Positions 41,585 through 49,434 of a stretch of DNA of 64,000 bases are shown in pieces. Source of the stretch: an uncultured Lachnospiraceae bacterium. Its GTDB lineage: Bacteria; Bacillota; Clostridia; Lachnospirales; Lachnospiraceae. Each line of letters starts with the position of its first letter. Position 1 is the stretch's first letter. The notes beneath the pieces are model-generated. The model had not been told where the DNA came from. It saw nothing but the letters and a program-made list of their open reading frames with translations, and did not search any database. The DNA lies in contig URSA01000016.1 in the NCBI GenBank assembly GCA_900550475.1, forward strand, positions 3,021-67,020. The letters run 5' to 3'. A program made the position numbers and the translations under genes.

Positions 41585-42810
41585 CAGGAAATGTGATCGT
41601 GGGACAGTCGGGCGGCCCAACCGCCGTGATCAATGCATCTGTGGCGGGGGTCTACCTTGCTGCAAAGAAGGCGGGAGCGGAAAGAATATACGGTATGGTC
41701 TACGGAATCCAGGGCTTTCTGGAGGACAAGCTGGTGGATCTGGATGTCTATCTTTGCAAGGAGGAAAATGTGGAGCTGCTAAAGAGGACGCCCTCGGCGT
41801 TTCTGGGCTCCTGCCGTTTCAAGCTTCCGCCCGTGAAGGAGGGGGATGTGGTCTACGAGCAGATCTTTGCACGTATGGAGCAATATGACATTTCCTGCCT
41901 GCTTTATATCGGCGGCAATGATTCCATGGATACGGTGCGCAAGCTCTCGGACTACGCCGCACTGACGGGAAAGCCGCAGCGCTTTATCGGCGTGCCCAAG
42001 ACCATAGACAACGATCTTCCCATGACGGATCACTGCCCCGGCTACGGTTCCGCAGCAAAATATATCGCAACCTCCCTAAAGGAGATCATCCGCGACAATG
42101 CGGCATACGGAGATTACCGCACCGCCATCCTGATCGTGGAGATCATGGGCAGACATGCTGGCTGGCTGACGGCGGCAGCAGCGCTGGCAAAGGACGATTC
42201 CTGTGAGGGCGTGGACGCCATCTACCTGCCGGAGCGGGATTTTGACCAGACACAGTTCATACAGAAGGTGCGGGAGCTGGCACAGCAAAAGCAGTCGGTG
42301 GTCATTGCCGTGTCGGAGGGTGTGCATCTGGCAAACGGCAGATTTGTGTGCGAGCTGGATCATGCCGGACAGGAGAGGGTAGATGTGTTCGGACATAAGC
42401 AGCTCTCGGGCTGCGGCTTTTATCTGGCGGAGCTGATCCGGGAAAAGCTGGGCTACAAGGCACGGGCGGTGGAATTTTCCACCCTGCAGCGCTCCGCCTC
42501 CCACATGGCGTCTCTGACGGACATCGGGGAGGCACAAAAGGCGGGAGAGACGGCTGTGCGGGCAGCCATGGAGGGACACACCGGCAAGATGGTGACATTC
42601 CGGCGTGAGGAAGGCGCAGCGTATTGTCTGAGCATGGGACTGCACAACATCCATGACATCGCAAATGTGGAGAGAAAGGTTCCTCTTTCGTGGATCACCG
42701 CGGACGGCTGCGGCGTGACGGAGGCGTACGAGCACTATGCAAGACCCCTGATACAGGGAGAAATTTATCCCATCTACGAAAACGGGACACCGAAACATCT
42801 GGTTCGGTAA
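41581..42810 (+). CDS. 6-phosphofructokinase, probably pyrophosphate-dependent
   Basis: The enzyme phosphorylates fructose-6-phosphate in glycolysis. In the 409-residue product the donor site reads GGNDS with D114, where ATP enzymes have Gly (GGDGS), and PKTIDND with K140, where ATP enzymes have Gly (PGTIDND). Both changes mark pyrophosphate-using members. The catalytic D143 is kept, and GRHAGW and the MGR motif bind substrate. ATP enzymes are about 320 residues, so the greater length also fits. Its ATG overlaps the YfhO stop, which suggests co-translation. Donor choice is predicted, not shown. Confidence 0.88.
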   Translation: MTGNVIVGQSGGPTAVINASVAGVYLAAKKAGAERIYGMVYGIQGFLEDKLVDLDVYLCKEENVELLKRTPSAFLGSCRFKLPPVKEGDVVYEQIFARMEQYDISCLLYIGGNDSMDTVRKLSDYAALTGKPQRFIGVPKTIDNDLPMTDHCPGYGSAAKYIATSLKEIIRDNAAYGDYRTAILIVEIMGRHAGWLTAAAALAKDDSCEGVDAIYLPERDFDQTQFIQKVRELAQQKQSVVIAVSEGVHLANGRFVCELDHAGQERVDVFGHKQLSGCGFYLAELIREKLGYKARAVEFSTLQRSASHMASLTDIGEAQKAGETAVRAAMEGHTGKMVTFRREEGAAYCLSMGLHNIHDIANVERKVPLSWITADGCGVTEAYEHYARPLIQGEIYPIYENGTPKHLVR

Positions 42811-42841
42811 TCCCCCTAAAAAAATTACGAAAAAAAACGAA

Positions 42842-42896
42842 AAAACGCTTGACAATCGGTCAGGCGTTTTGTATGATGTTTACAGAAAACGTTTTC
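42842..42896 (+). promoter_or_regulatory. Promoter-operator of the maltodextrin operon, fused to a hairpin
   Basis: TTGACA (42849-42854) and TATGAT (42872-42877) are 17 bases apart. A 12-base stem AAAACGCTTGAC/GTCAGGCGTTTT (42842-42870) covers the -35 box and could end transcription from the phosphofructokinase gene. The perfect palindrome GAAAACGTTTTC (42885-42896) lies at the transcription start, where LacI binding would block initiation. Confidence 0.75.
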
Positions 42897-42910
42897 CGAA
42901 AGGGGCATAC

Positions 42911-43900
42911 ATGATTTCCATAAAAGATGTTGCCAGCCATGCAGGGGTTGCGATTTCTACGGTCTCCAAGGTGCTGAACGATTATCCCAACGTGAGCGAG
43001 GAGACCAGAAAAAAGGTCAATGCCGCCATTGCAGAGCTGAATTTTGTGCCGAATACCATAGCGGCGGCGCTCTCCTCCAAACAGTCCGGCAGGGTGGCGC
43101 TTTTAATCAACATGATTGCCAAGACACAGGCGATTGACGAGATCGATATGCAGTATTTGTCCGGCGCCATCAACAGGGCGAAGGAGCTTAAGCTGGACAT
43201 CATCACGGTGTTTTTTTCCATGATACAGGACAAATCCCTTGAGGAGATCATCACCTATTTCAAATCCCAGAACATTACCGGCATTGTGGTGTACGGTATG
43301 AGCAGGGAGGATAAGGTGCTGCACCGTCTGGTGGAAAGCAGGCAGTTTAAGATGGTGCTGGTGGATGCGCCGCTGGTGAATGAGTGTACCTCCGCCATAT
43401 GGATCGATCAGGAGAAGGCGCAGTATGATGTGGCGAAAAAGACCATCCGGGAGAACAAGTGCAGACGGATCCTCTACATTGCGGGAAAACGAAACGGCTA
43501 TGTGACGGGCGCGCGCCTGAGGGGAATCAAACGGCTGGCGCGGGAGATGGACCTGGAGCTCCTCATCCGGGGCGGGGAATTTTCCGAAAAAAAAGCGCGG
43601 GAGCTGACATTTTGTTACGCGGCGCGCAAGGACGCCGTGATATGCGCATCCGATCTGATGGCGATCGGCGCCATGAAGGCATTGACGGAGATGGATATTT
43701 TCCGTCCGGTATGCGGCTTCGACGGCATTATGCTCATGGGCTATGTGGGAAAACAGATGAACACGGTCAAACAGAATTTCAGCTATATCTCCGCGGAGGC
43801 TGTGGAGGAGCTGAACAGACTGCTGAAGGGTGAGAAGGGCAGGGAGATCGTCCTGCCGTACACCATCGAGAGAATGCAATATTTGGATATCATATGTTAA
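42911..43900 (+). CDS. LacI family transcriptional regulator (maltodextrin locus)
   Basis: The 329-residue product has a LacI-type helix-turn-helix (MISIKDVASHAGVAISTVSKVLND) and a sugar-sensing domain. ATG 42911 lies behind GAAAGGGG and in-frame upstream codons lie in the promoter. It heads the operon with glycogen phosphorylase and 4-alpha-glucanotransferase and probably represses it through the palindrome at 42885. The inducer is likely maltose or a maltodextrin, by context. Confidence 0.93.
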   Translation: MISIKDVASHAGVAISTVSKVLNDYPNVSEETRKKVNAAIAELNFVPNTIAAALSSKQSGRVALLINMIAKTQAIDEIDMQYLSGAINRAKELKLDIITVFFSMIQDKSLEEIITYFKSQNITGIVVYGMSREDKVLHRLVESRQFKMVLVDAPLVNECTSAIWIDQEKAQYDVAKKTIRENKCRRILYIAGKRNGYVTGARLRGIKRLAREMDLELLIRGGEFSEKKARELTFCYAARKDAVICASDLMAIGAMKALTEMDIFRPVCGFDGIMLMGYVGKQMNTVKQNFSYISAEAVEELNRLLKGEKGREIVLPYTIERMQYLDIIC

Positions 43901-43937
43901 TAATAGAGGATCCACAGAGAAAGGAAAGGGAAAAGAA

Positions 43938-46208
43938 ATGAATCTGGAACAAAAATTGACAGCACTGACACAGAAGAAATACGGAAAGGAGATTGCAGCC
44001 TGCACCAACGAGGAGCTGTATTACAGCCTGCTTGATCTGACCAAGGATTGTATCGGACAGACGGCGCCGATCACGGGCGAAAAGAAGGTGTATTACATTT
44101 CCGCTGAGTTTCTGATCGGCAAGCTGATGTCCAACAACCTGATCAACCTCGGCATTTACGACGAGGTGAGCGCGATTCTTGCCGCAAAGGGAAAATCCTT
44201 AGCGGAGGTGGAGGAGGTAGAGCCGGAGCCTTCCCTTGGAAACGGCGGACTTGGCAGACTGGCAGCCTGCTTTTTGGACTCCATTGCAACGCTGGGACTG
44301 CCCGGCGACGGCATCGGCCTGAATTATCATTTCGGACTGTTCAAGCAGGTATTTACCGATAAATTGCAGGATGCACAGAAGAATGACTGGATCGAGGCAC
44401 AGTCATGGCTGAACAAAACGGACACCACCTTCGAGATCGAGTTTGGCGACCGCACCGTGACATCCAGACTTTACGACATTGATGTGGTAGGCTATGAGAA
44501 CGGCGTGAACAAGCTGCATCTGTTCGATATTGAGACTGTGGATGAGTCCATCGTGGAGGAAGGTATTTCCTTTGACAAGACCGATATTGAGAAGAACCTG
44601 ACTTTGTTCTTATATCCCGATGACTCCGACGAGGCGGGCAATCTGCTGCGTATCTACCAGCAGTATTTCATGGTGAGCAACGGTGCCAGACTGATCCTGA
44701 AGGAGATGAAGGAGAAGGGGTATGATCTGCACAGACTTTACGACCATGCCGTGATCCAGATCAACGATACCCACCCCACCATGGTGATCCCGGAGATGAT
44801 CCGTATTTTGATCTTCGAGGAAGATTTCACCATGTCCGAGGCAATCGAGGTGGTGAGCAAGACCTGTGCGTACACCAACCACACCATTCTGGCGGAGGCG
44901 CTGGAGAAGTGGCCGGTGAAGTACTTAAAGAAGGTGGTTCCCCAGCTGGTACCCATCATCCGCGAACTCGACAGACGAGTAGCGCAGAAGTATGACGATC
45001 CGAGGGTACAGATCATCGACAAGGACGGCAGGGTGCATATGGCGCATATCGACATCCACTACGGCTTCTCCGTAAACGGCGTGGCTGCCATTCACACGGA
45101 AATTTTGAAGAATACCGAGCTGCATCATTTTTATGAGATCTATCCCGAGAAGTTTAACAACAAGACCAACGGCATCACCTTCCGCCGCTGGCTGTTGTCC
45201 TGCAACCGTGAGCTGGCAGGACTGATCTCGGAGACCATCGGCGACGGCTACAAGAAGGATGCCGACAAGCTGGAGGAGCTGCTTGCGTACGAGAACGACG
45301 AGGCATTTCTTGATCGCCTTGAGGCAATCAAGAAGGATAAGAAGAAGGAGCTGGCGGCTTACATTGCAGAGAAAGAGGGCGTAGAGCTGAACCCGGATTC
45401 CATCTTTGACATCCAGATCAAGCGTCTGCATGAGTATAAGCGCCAGCAGATGAACGCGCTTTACATCATTCACAAATATCTGGAGATCAAGGCAGGCAAG
45501 AAACCCGCAAGACCACTGACCTTCCTCTTCGGAGCCAAGGCAGCTCCGGCGTATGTGATCGCGCAGGATATCATTCACCTGCTCCTCGTGATGCAGGACA
45601 TCGTGGCAAAGGATCCTGAGGTGAGTCCGCACATGAGAGTTGTCATGGTGGAGAACTACAATGTAAGCTATGCGGAGAGACTGATTCCCGCCTGCGATAT
45701 TTCCGAGCAGATTTCCCTTGCGTCAAAGGAGGCATCCGGTACGGGAAATATGAAGTTCATGTTAAACGGCGCGGTGACGCTGGGAACCTCCGACGGTGCA
45801 AACGTGGAGATCAACGAGCTGGTGGGCGACGACAATATCTACATCTTCGGCGAGAAGTCTGAGCAGGTTATCGAGCATTACGCAAAGGCGGATTATGTGT
45901 CTAAGGACTATTACGAGAAGAGCCCTGTAATCAAGGAAGCGGTTGACTTTATCGTCAGCAAGGAGGCGGTTGCAGCCGGAAGCGAGGAGCACCTGAAGAG
46001 ACTGCACGACGAACTTTTGAACAAGGACTGGTTCATGACGCTGCTTGACCTTGAGGATTACATCGCCACCAAGGACAGAATGCTTGCCGATTACGAGAAC
46101 CGCGACAAGTGGAAGAGAATGATGTTACACAATATCGCAAAGGCAGGCTTCTTCTCCTCCGACAGAACCATTGCTGAATACAACAGGGACATCTGGAAGC
46201 TGAAGTAG
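43938..46208 (+). CDS. glgP: Glycogen/maltodextrin phosphorylase
   Basis: The enzyme releases glucose-1-phosphate from the non-reducing ends of alpha-1,4-glucans. The 756-residue product has the phosphorylase hallmarks GNGGLGRLAACFLDS near the N-terminus and the PLP-site ASGTGNMKFMLNGA with lysine K606. It is shorter than the roughly 800-residue E. coli enzymes, as is usual for clostridial forms. GAAAGGG precedes ATG 43938. It follows lacI by 37 bases and is 72 bases from malQ. Confidence 0.95.
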   Translation: MNLEQKLTALTQKKYGKEIAACTNEELYYSLLDLTKDCIGQTAPITGEKKVYYISAEFLIGKLMSNNLINLGIYDEVSAILAAKGKSLAEVEEVEPEPSLGNGGLGRLAACFLDSIATLGLPGDGIGLNYHFGLFKQVFTDKLQDAQKNDWIEAQSWLNKTDTTFEIEFGDRTVTSRLYDIDVVGYENGVNKLHLFDIETVDESIVEEGISFDKTDIEKNLTLFLYPDDSDEAGNLLRIYQQYFMVSNGARLILKEMKEKGYDLHRLYDHAVIQINDTHPTMVIPEMIRILIFEEDFTMSEAIEVVSKTCAYTNHTILAEALEKWPVKYLKKVVPQLVPIIRELDRRVAQKYDDPRVQIIDKDGRVHMAHIDIHYGFSVNGVAAIHTEILKNTELHHFYEIYPEKFNNKTNGITFRRWLLSCNRELAGLISETIGDGYKKDADKLEELLAYENDEAFLDRLEAIKKDKKKELAAYIAEKEGVELNPDSIFDIQIKRLHEYKRQQMNALYIIHKYLEIKAGKKPARPLTFLFGAKAAPAYVIAQDIIHLLLVMQDIVAKDPEVSPHMRVVMVENYNVSYAERLIPACDISEQISLASKEASGTGNMKFMLNGAVTLGTSDGANVEINELVGDDNIYIFGEKSEQVIEHYAKADYVSKDYYEKSPVIKEAVDFIVSKEAVAAGSEEHLKRLHDELLNKDWFMTLLDLEDYIATKDRMLADYENRDKWKRMMLHNIAKAGFFSSDRTIAEYNRDIWKLK

Positions 46209-46280
46209 GAAGGAATTGACAAACGGACCGAATAGTGGTCTACTTTATAGAGGACGATAAATCTAAGGAGACAGAGCATA

Positions 46281-47774
46281 ATGAGAAAAAGCGGTATTTT
46301 ACTGCCGGTATCCAGCATTCCGTCCGGGTACGGTATCGGTACATTTTCAAAGGAAGCGTACGAGTTTGTGGATTTCCTGAAAGAAGCAGGACAGAAACTG
46401 TGGCAGATTCTCCCGCTTGGTCCTACCGGGTATGGGGATTCCCCCTACCAATCCTTCTCCACCTTTGCAGGGAACCCATATTATATCGATCTGGTGAGCC
46501 TGATCGAGAGCGGTTACCTGACGGAGGCGGAGTGCAATGCCTGCGATTTCGGCGGCAGTGACGAGTATGTGGACTATGAGAAAATTTACTTTTCACGTTT
46601 TCAGATCCTGCGCAAGGCGTTTGACCGCGCCTTCGGGGAGAAAAAGCTGGGGGAGAGCGCGGAGTATGCGCGGTTTGTGAAGGAAAATGCAGACTGGCTG
46701 GACGATTACGCCCTTTACATGGCGGTGAAGAACAGCTTCGGCGGCGTTTGCTGGGCGGAATGGGATGAGGACATCCGCATGAGAAAGCCCGCAGCGCTTG
46801 CGGCATACGGCGAAAAATACAAGACGGATGTGGAGTTTTACCGCTTCCAGCAATATCTGTTCTACACCCAGTGGCTGAAACTGAAGGCATATGCCAACAG
46901 CCGGGACATTGAGATCGTGGGAGATATTCCCATTTACGTTGCGTTTGACAGTGCGGATACATGGGCATCGCCCGAACTGTTCCAGCTTGATGAGGACGGT
47001 ACGCCCGTCGCGGTGGCAGGCTGTCCGCCCGACGCATTTTCCGCGACGGGTCAGCTTTGGGGAAACCCGCTGTATGACTGGGAATACCATGAGAAAACCG
47101 GATTTGCGTGGTGGATGAAGCGCATCGGCTACTGCTTCAAGCTCTATGATGTGGTGCGGATCGACCATTTCAGAGGCTTCGACGAATACTGGTCGGTTCC
47201 TTACGGCGATGAGACGGCGGAGAACGGCAAGTGGTGCAAGGGCCCGGGGTACGCCATCTTCGATACCATGAAGAAAACGCTGGGCGATAAGAAGGTGATT
47301 GCGGAAGATCTGGGATTCTTGACGGATTCCGTGATCGAACTTGTGAAAAAGACCGGATATCCGGGTATGAAAATTTTGCAGTTTGCGTTTGATTCCAGGG
47401 AGGAGAGCGACTATCTTCCCCACAACTACACCGGAAACTGCGTGGTCTATACGGGAACCCATGACAACGATACCACGCTCGGCTGGTATACGGCGCTTCC
47501 CGCTCCCGACCGTGATTTTGCAGACCGCTATCTGAATCTGGCGGAGGACGAGGTGGAGGTAGAGTGGGAGTTTATCCGCGCAGCCATCTCCTCGGTTGCG
47601 GATACGGCGATCATCCCCATGCAGGATTATCTGGGGCTGGATGAGAGCGCACGCATCAATATTCCGTCCACATTGGGAAATAACTGGAAGTGGCGCATGA
47701 AGAAGGGCGCCTGCACAGAACAGCTTGCCCGGCGGATCTTTAAGCTGAACAAGCTGTACGGAAGAACAAAATAG
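46281..47774 (+). CDS. malQ: 4-alpha-glucanotransferase (MalQ, GH77)
   Basis: MalQ transfers maltodextrin segments, releasing glucose and producing chains for the phosphorylase. The 497-residue product opens RKSGILLPVSSIPSGYGIG, carries LPLGPTGYGDSPYQSFS and the nucleophile region VRIDHFRGF (D295), then IAEDLGFL and GTHDNDTTLGW, all typical of GH77. AAGGAGACAGAG precedes the start. It completes the lacI-glgP-malQ unit. Confidence 0.95.
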   Translation: MRKSGILLPVSSIPSGYGIGTFSKEAYEFVDFLKEAGQKLWQILPLGPTGYGDSPYQSFSTFAGNPYYIDLVSLIESGYLTEAECNACDFGGSDEYVDYEKIYFSRFQILRKAFDRAFGEKKLGESAEYARFVKENADWLDDYALYMAVKNSFGGVCWAEWDEDIRMRKPAALAAYGEKYKTDVEFYRFQQYLFYTQWLKLKAYANSRDIEIVGDIPIYVAFDSADTWASPELFQLDEDGTPVAVAGCPPDAFSATGQLWGNPLYDWEYHEKTGFAWWMKRIGYCFKLYDVVRIDHFRGFDEYWSVPYGDETAENGKWCKGPGYAIFDTMKKTLGDKKVIAEDLGFLTDSVIELVKKTGYPGMKILQFAFDSREESDYLPHNYTGNCVVYTGTHDNDTTLGWYTALPAPDRDFADRYLNLAEDEVEVEWEFIRAAISSVADTAIIPMQDYLGLDESARINIPSTLGNNWKWRMKKGACTEQLARRIFKLNKLYGRTK

Positions 47775-47776
47775 AA

Positions 47777-48277
47777 TTATTTCTGATCAAAGGATAACTT
47801 GCTTAAGTAGGAATTGTGGTAGGCGGGATCGTAGGTCACATCCTCAAGGAACCAATCCGGCGCCAAAAAGCCCTCGGCGGCGCTCTTGCTTCCAAATTCC
47901 ACTTCGGCGAGGATCAGAGGCGCGAAAGGCGGGTCAAAGACGTCCAGCTCTATGGTGAGGGAGTATCCCTCGGGCGGTCTTGATCCGCCTTCTGCAAACT
48001 GGGGATCATCCAGCGGGATCAGATATCTTTTCTTGGAGATAATGTTGCCGTCCGCTTTTTCCAAAAGGTGATAATAGGCGTTCCTGTTCAGGGGAAGATT
48101 GTATTCCTCCCGCGCCATCATGCCCTTTCCCTTGTAGGTCATGTAAAATTCCTCATCCTCCCTGCGGATGCGGACGACCGGGTCGATATTTAAGTACGCC
48201 TGCTCGATGATATGATAGGGGTATTGCTCCAGATGCTCCGGGAGCTTTTTTATTGTAAATTTTCTTTCGATTTCCAT
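47777..48277 (-). CDS. CYTH domain protein
   Basis: The 166-residue product opens with MEIERKF, the ExExK motif of the CYTH (triphosphate tunnel metalloenzyme) family, followed by charged strand residues that coordinate triphosphate (VRIRREDEEFYMTYKGKG). Bacterial members hydrolyse inorganic triphosphate or act as adenylate or thiamine-triphosphate enzymes. The substrate is unknown. The start at 48277 is preceded by AGAGG. It converges on malQ two bases away. Confidence 0.88.
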   Translation of the reverse strand: MEIERKFTIKKLPEHLEQYPYHIIEQAYLNIDPVVRIRREDEEFYMTYKGKGMMAREEYNLPLNRNAYYHLLEKADGNIISKKRYLIPLDDPQFAEGGSRPPEGYSLTIELDVFDPPFAPLILAEVEFGSKSAAEGFLAPDWFLEDVTYDPAYHNSYLSKLSFDQK

Positions 48278-48395
48278 GAAGAACCTCTTTTCTCTGTTTC
48301 CTACTTCTATTATACCGATTTTGACGCACAGAACAAGCCTTGAACACAAAAAAGGGAGATGCTATAATAGGCGGTAAGAAAGTGAGGAGAGAGCA

Positions 48396-48944
48396 ATGGC
48401 AAAAATAGCGGTTTTTTTGGCAGAGGGATTTGAGGAGATTGAGGCGCTGACAGTGGTGGATCTGTGCAGGAGAGCCGGCATTGAGACAAAGATGGTGTCG
48501 GTATCTGACGCCCTTTTGGTGGCAGGCTCCCACGGGATTGCCGTGCAGGCGGATGAGACGCTTGCCGGACTTGATTTTACGGCGCTTGACATGCTGGTGC
48601 TTCCGGGCGGCATGCCGGGGACGAAAAATCTGGAAAAGTGTGAGGGGCTGATGAAGGAGCTTGACGCCTTCTGCGAGGCGGGAAAATGCATCAGCGCCAT
48701 TTGCGCGGCGCCCAGCATTTTCGGGCACAGAGGATATCTGAAGGAAAGAGAGGCGTGCTGCTATCCGGGCTTTGAGGAGCAGCTTGCGGGAGCACATGTC
48801 ACAAAGGATCAGGTGACGGTTTCGGAGCATGTGACCACCTCCAGAGGAATGGGAACGGCGATTCCGTTCGGGCTTGCCATCGTGGAGAGATTCTGCGGTG
48901 CGAAGAAGGCACAGGAGCTGGCAGAGGGGATCATTTACCGCTAA
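48396..48944 (+). CDS. DJ-1/PfpI family protein (YajL/ThiJ-like)
   Basis: The 182-residue product has the DJ-1 signature: E16 in GFEEIEAL, VLPGGMPGT and the nucleophilic elbow C103 in AICAAPSIFGHRG. DJ-1 proteins act as glyoxalases, deglycases or oxidative-stress chaperones, and their exact role is debated. GTGAGGAGAGAG precedes the start. It is a single gene ahead of a strong terminator. Confidence 0.92.
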   Translation: MAKIAVFLAEGFEEIEALTVVDLCRRAGIETKMVSVSDALLVAGSHGIAVQADETLAGLDFTALDMLVLPGGMPGTKNLEKCEGLMKELDAFCEAGKCISAICAAPSIFGHRGYLKEREACCYPGFEEQLAGAHVTKDQVTVSEHVTTSRGMGTAIPFGLAIVERFCGAKKAQELAEGIIYR

Positions 48945-48945
48945 A

Positions 48946-48980
48946 CAAAACAGAGGATGCCGTGGGCATCCTCTGTCTTT
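48946..48980. terminator. Bidirectional terminator between DJ-1 and spore protein genes
   Basis: A perfect 12-base stem ACAGAGGATGCC/GGCATCCTCTGT around GTG is flanked by AAACAAAA on the left, which is a T run for the minus strand, and TCTTTA on the right. It serves the two converging genes. Confidence 0.88.
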
Positions 48981-48994
48981 ACAGGAAATCCTGC

Positions 48995-49195
48995 TTATTT
49001 CATGGACTCTTCCTGCTTCTTGATCATTCTGCGGACCATTTCGCCGCCGATGGAACCTGCTTCCTTAGAAGTAAGGTCACCGTTGTAACCCTCTTTCAGG
49101 TTTACGCCAAGTTCAGATGCAACCTCAGTCTTGAAACGATCCAGAGCTGCCTTAGCCTCAGGAACCTCTACTCTGTTAGATCTGCTGTTTCCCAT
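48995..49195 (-). CDS. Alpha/beta-type small acid-soluble spore protein
   Basis: This 66-residue protein coats and protects spore DNA. It has the two SASP signatures: KTEVASELGV and the germination-protease region, and GSIGGEMVRRMIKKQEE near the end. GGAGGTGA precedes the start. It implies that the organism forms endospores. Expression is expected in the forespore under sigma-G. Confidence 0.95.
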   Translation of the reverse strand: MGNSRSNRVEVPEAKAALDRFKTEVASELGVNLKEGYNGDLTSKEAGSIGGEMVRRMIKKQEESMK

Positions 49196-49231
49196 TTCGA
49201 TTCACCTCCATAAGTGTGTTTTATCTATTTC

Positions 49232-49336
49232 CAAGATAAGTGGATAAGAACCACTTATCCGGGATTTGATCCGTGGTTAAGTGTGTTGTTATCACTTATC
49301 TTGATGTTAGTATGAGCATTGCAAAGAAAAATATAA
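49232..49336 (-). promoter_or_regulatory. Leader dyad and possible sigma-G promoter of the spore protein gene
   Basis: On the minus strand CATACTA (49314-49308) with TTATA 17 bases upstream resembles a sigma-G promoter. Transcription would start near 49301, at the edge of the inverted repeat CAAGATAAGTG/CACTTATCTTG (49293-49303 and 49232-49242). A second inner pair GGATAAG/CTTATCC lies within. The GATAAGTG motif occurs four times in either orientation, so the leader could fold in alternative ways. Confidence 0.45.
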
Positions 49337-49395
49337 TGGTAATAATTTGAAAAAGGGCATTGAAAAAGAAAAAACTGTGTGTTATACTTCCCATA

Positions 49396-49413
49396 AATAA
49401 AAACGTTTTTATT
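49396..49413 (+). promoter_or_regulatory. 18-base palindromic operator upstream of the GH3 gene
   Basis: AATAAAAACGTTTTTATT is a perfect CG-centred palindrome, of the LacI operator type, located 21 bases before the GH3 start. The LacI gene encoded downstream in the same operon is the likely ligand. Confidence 0.75.
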
Positions 49414-49434
49414 ACGAAAAGGTGTGGTGCAGAG

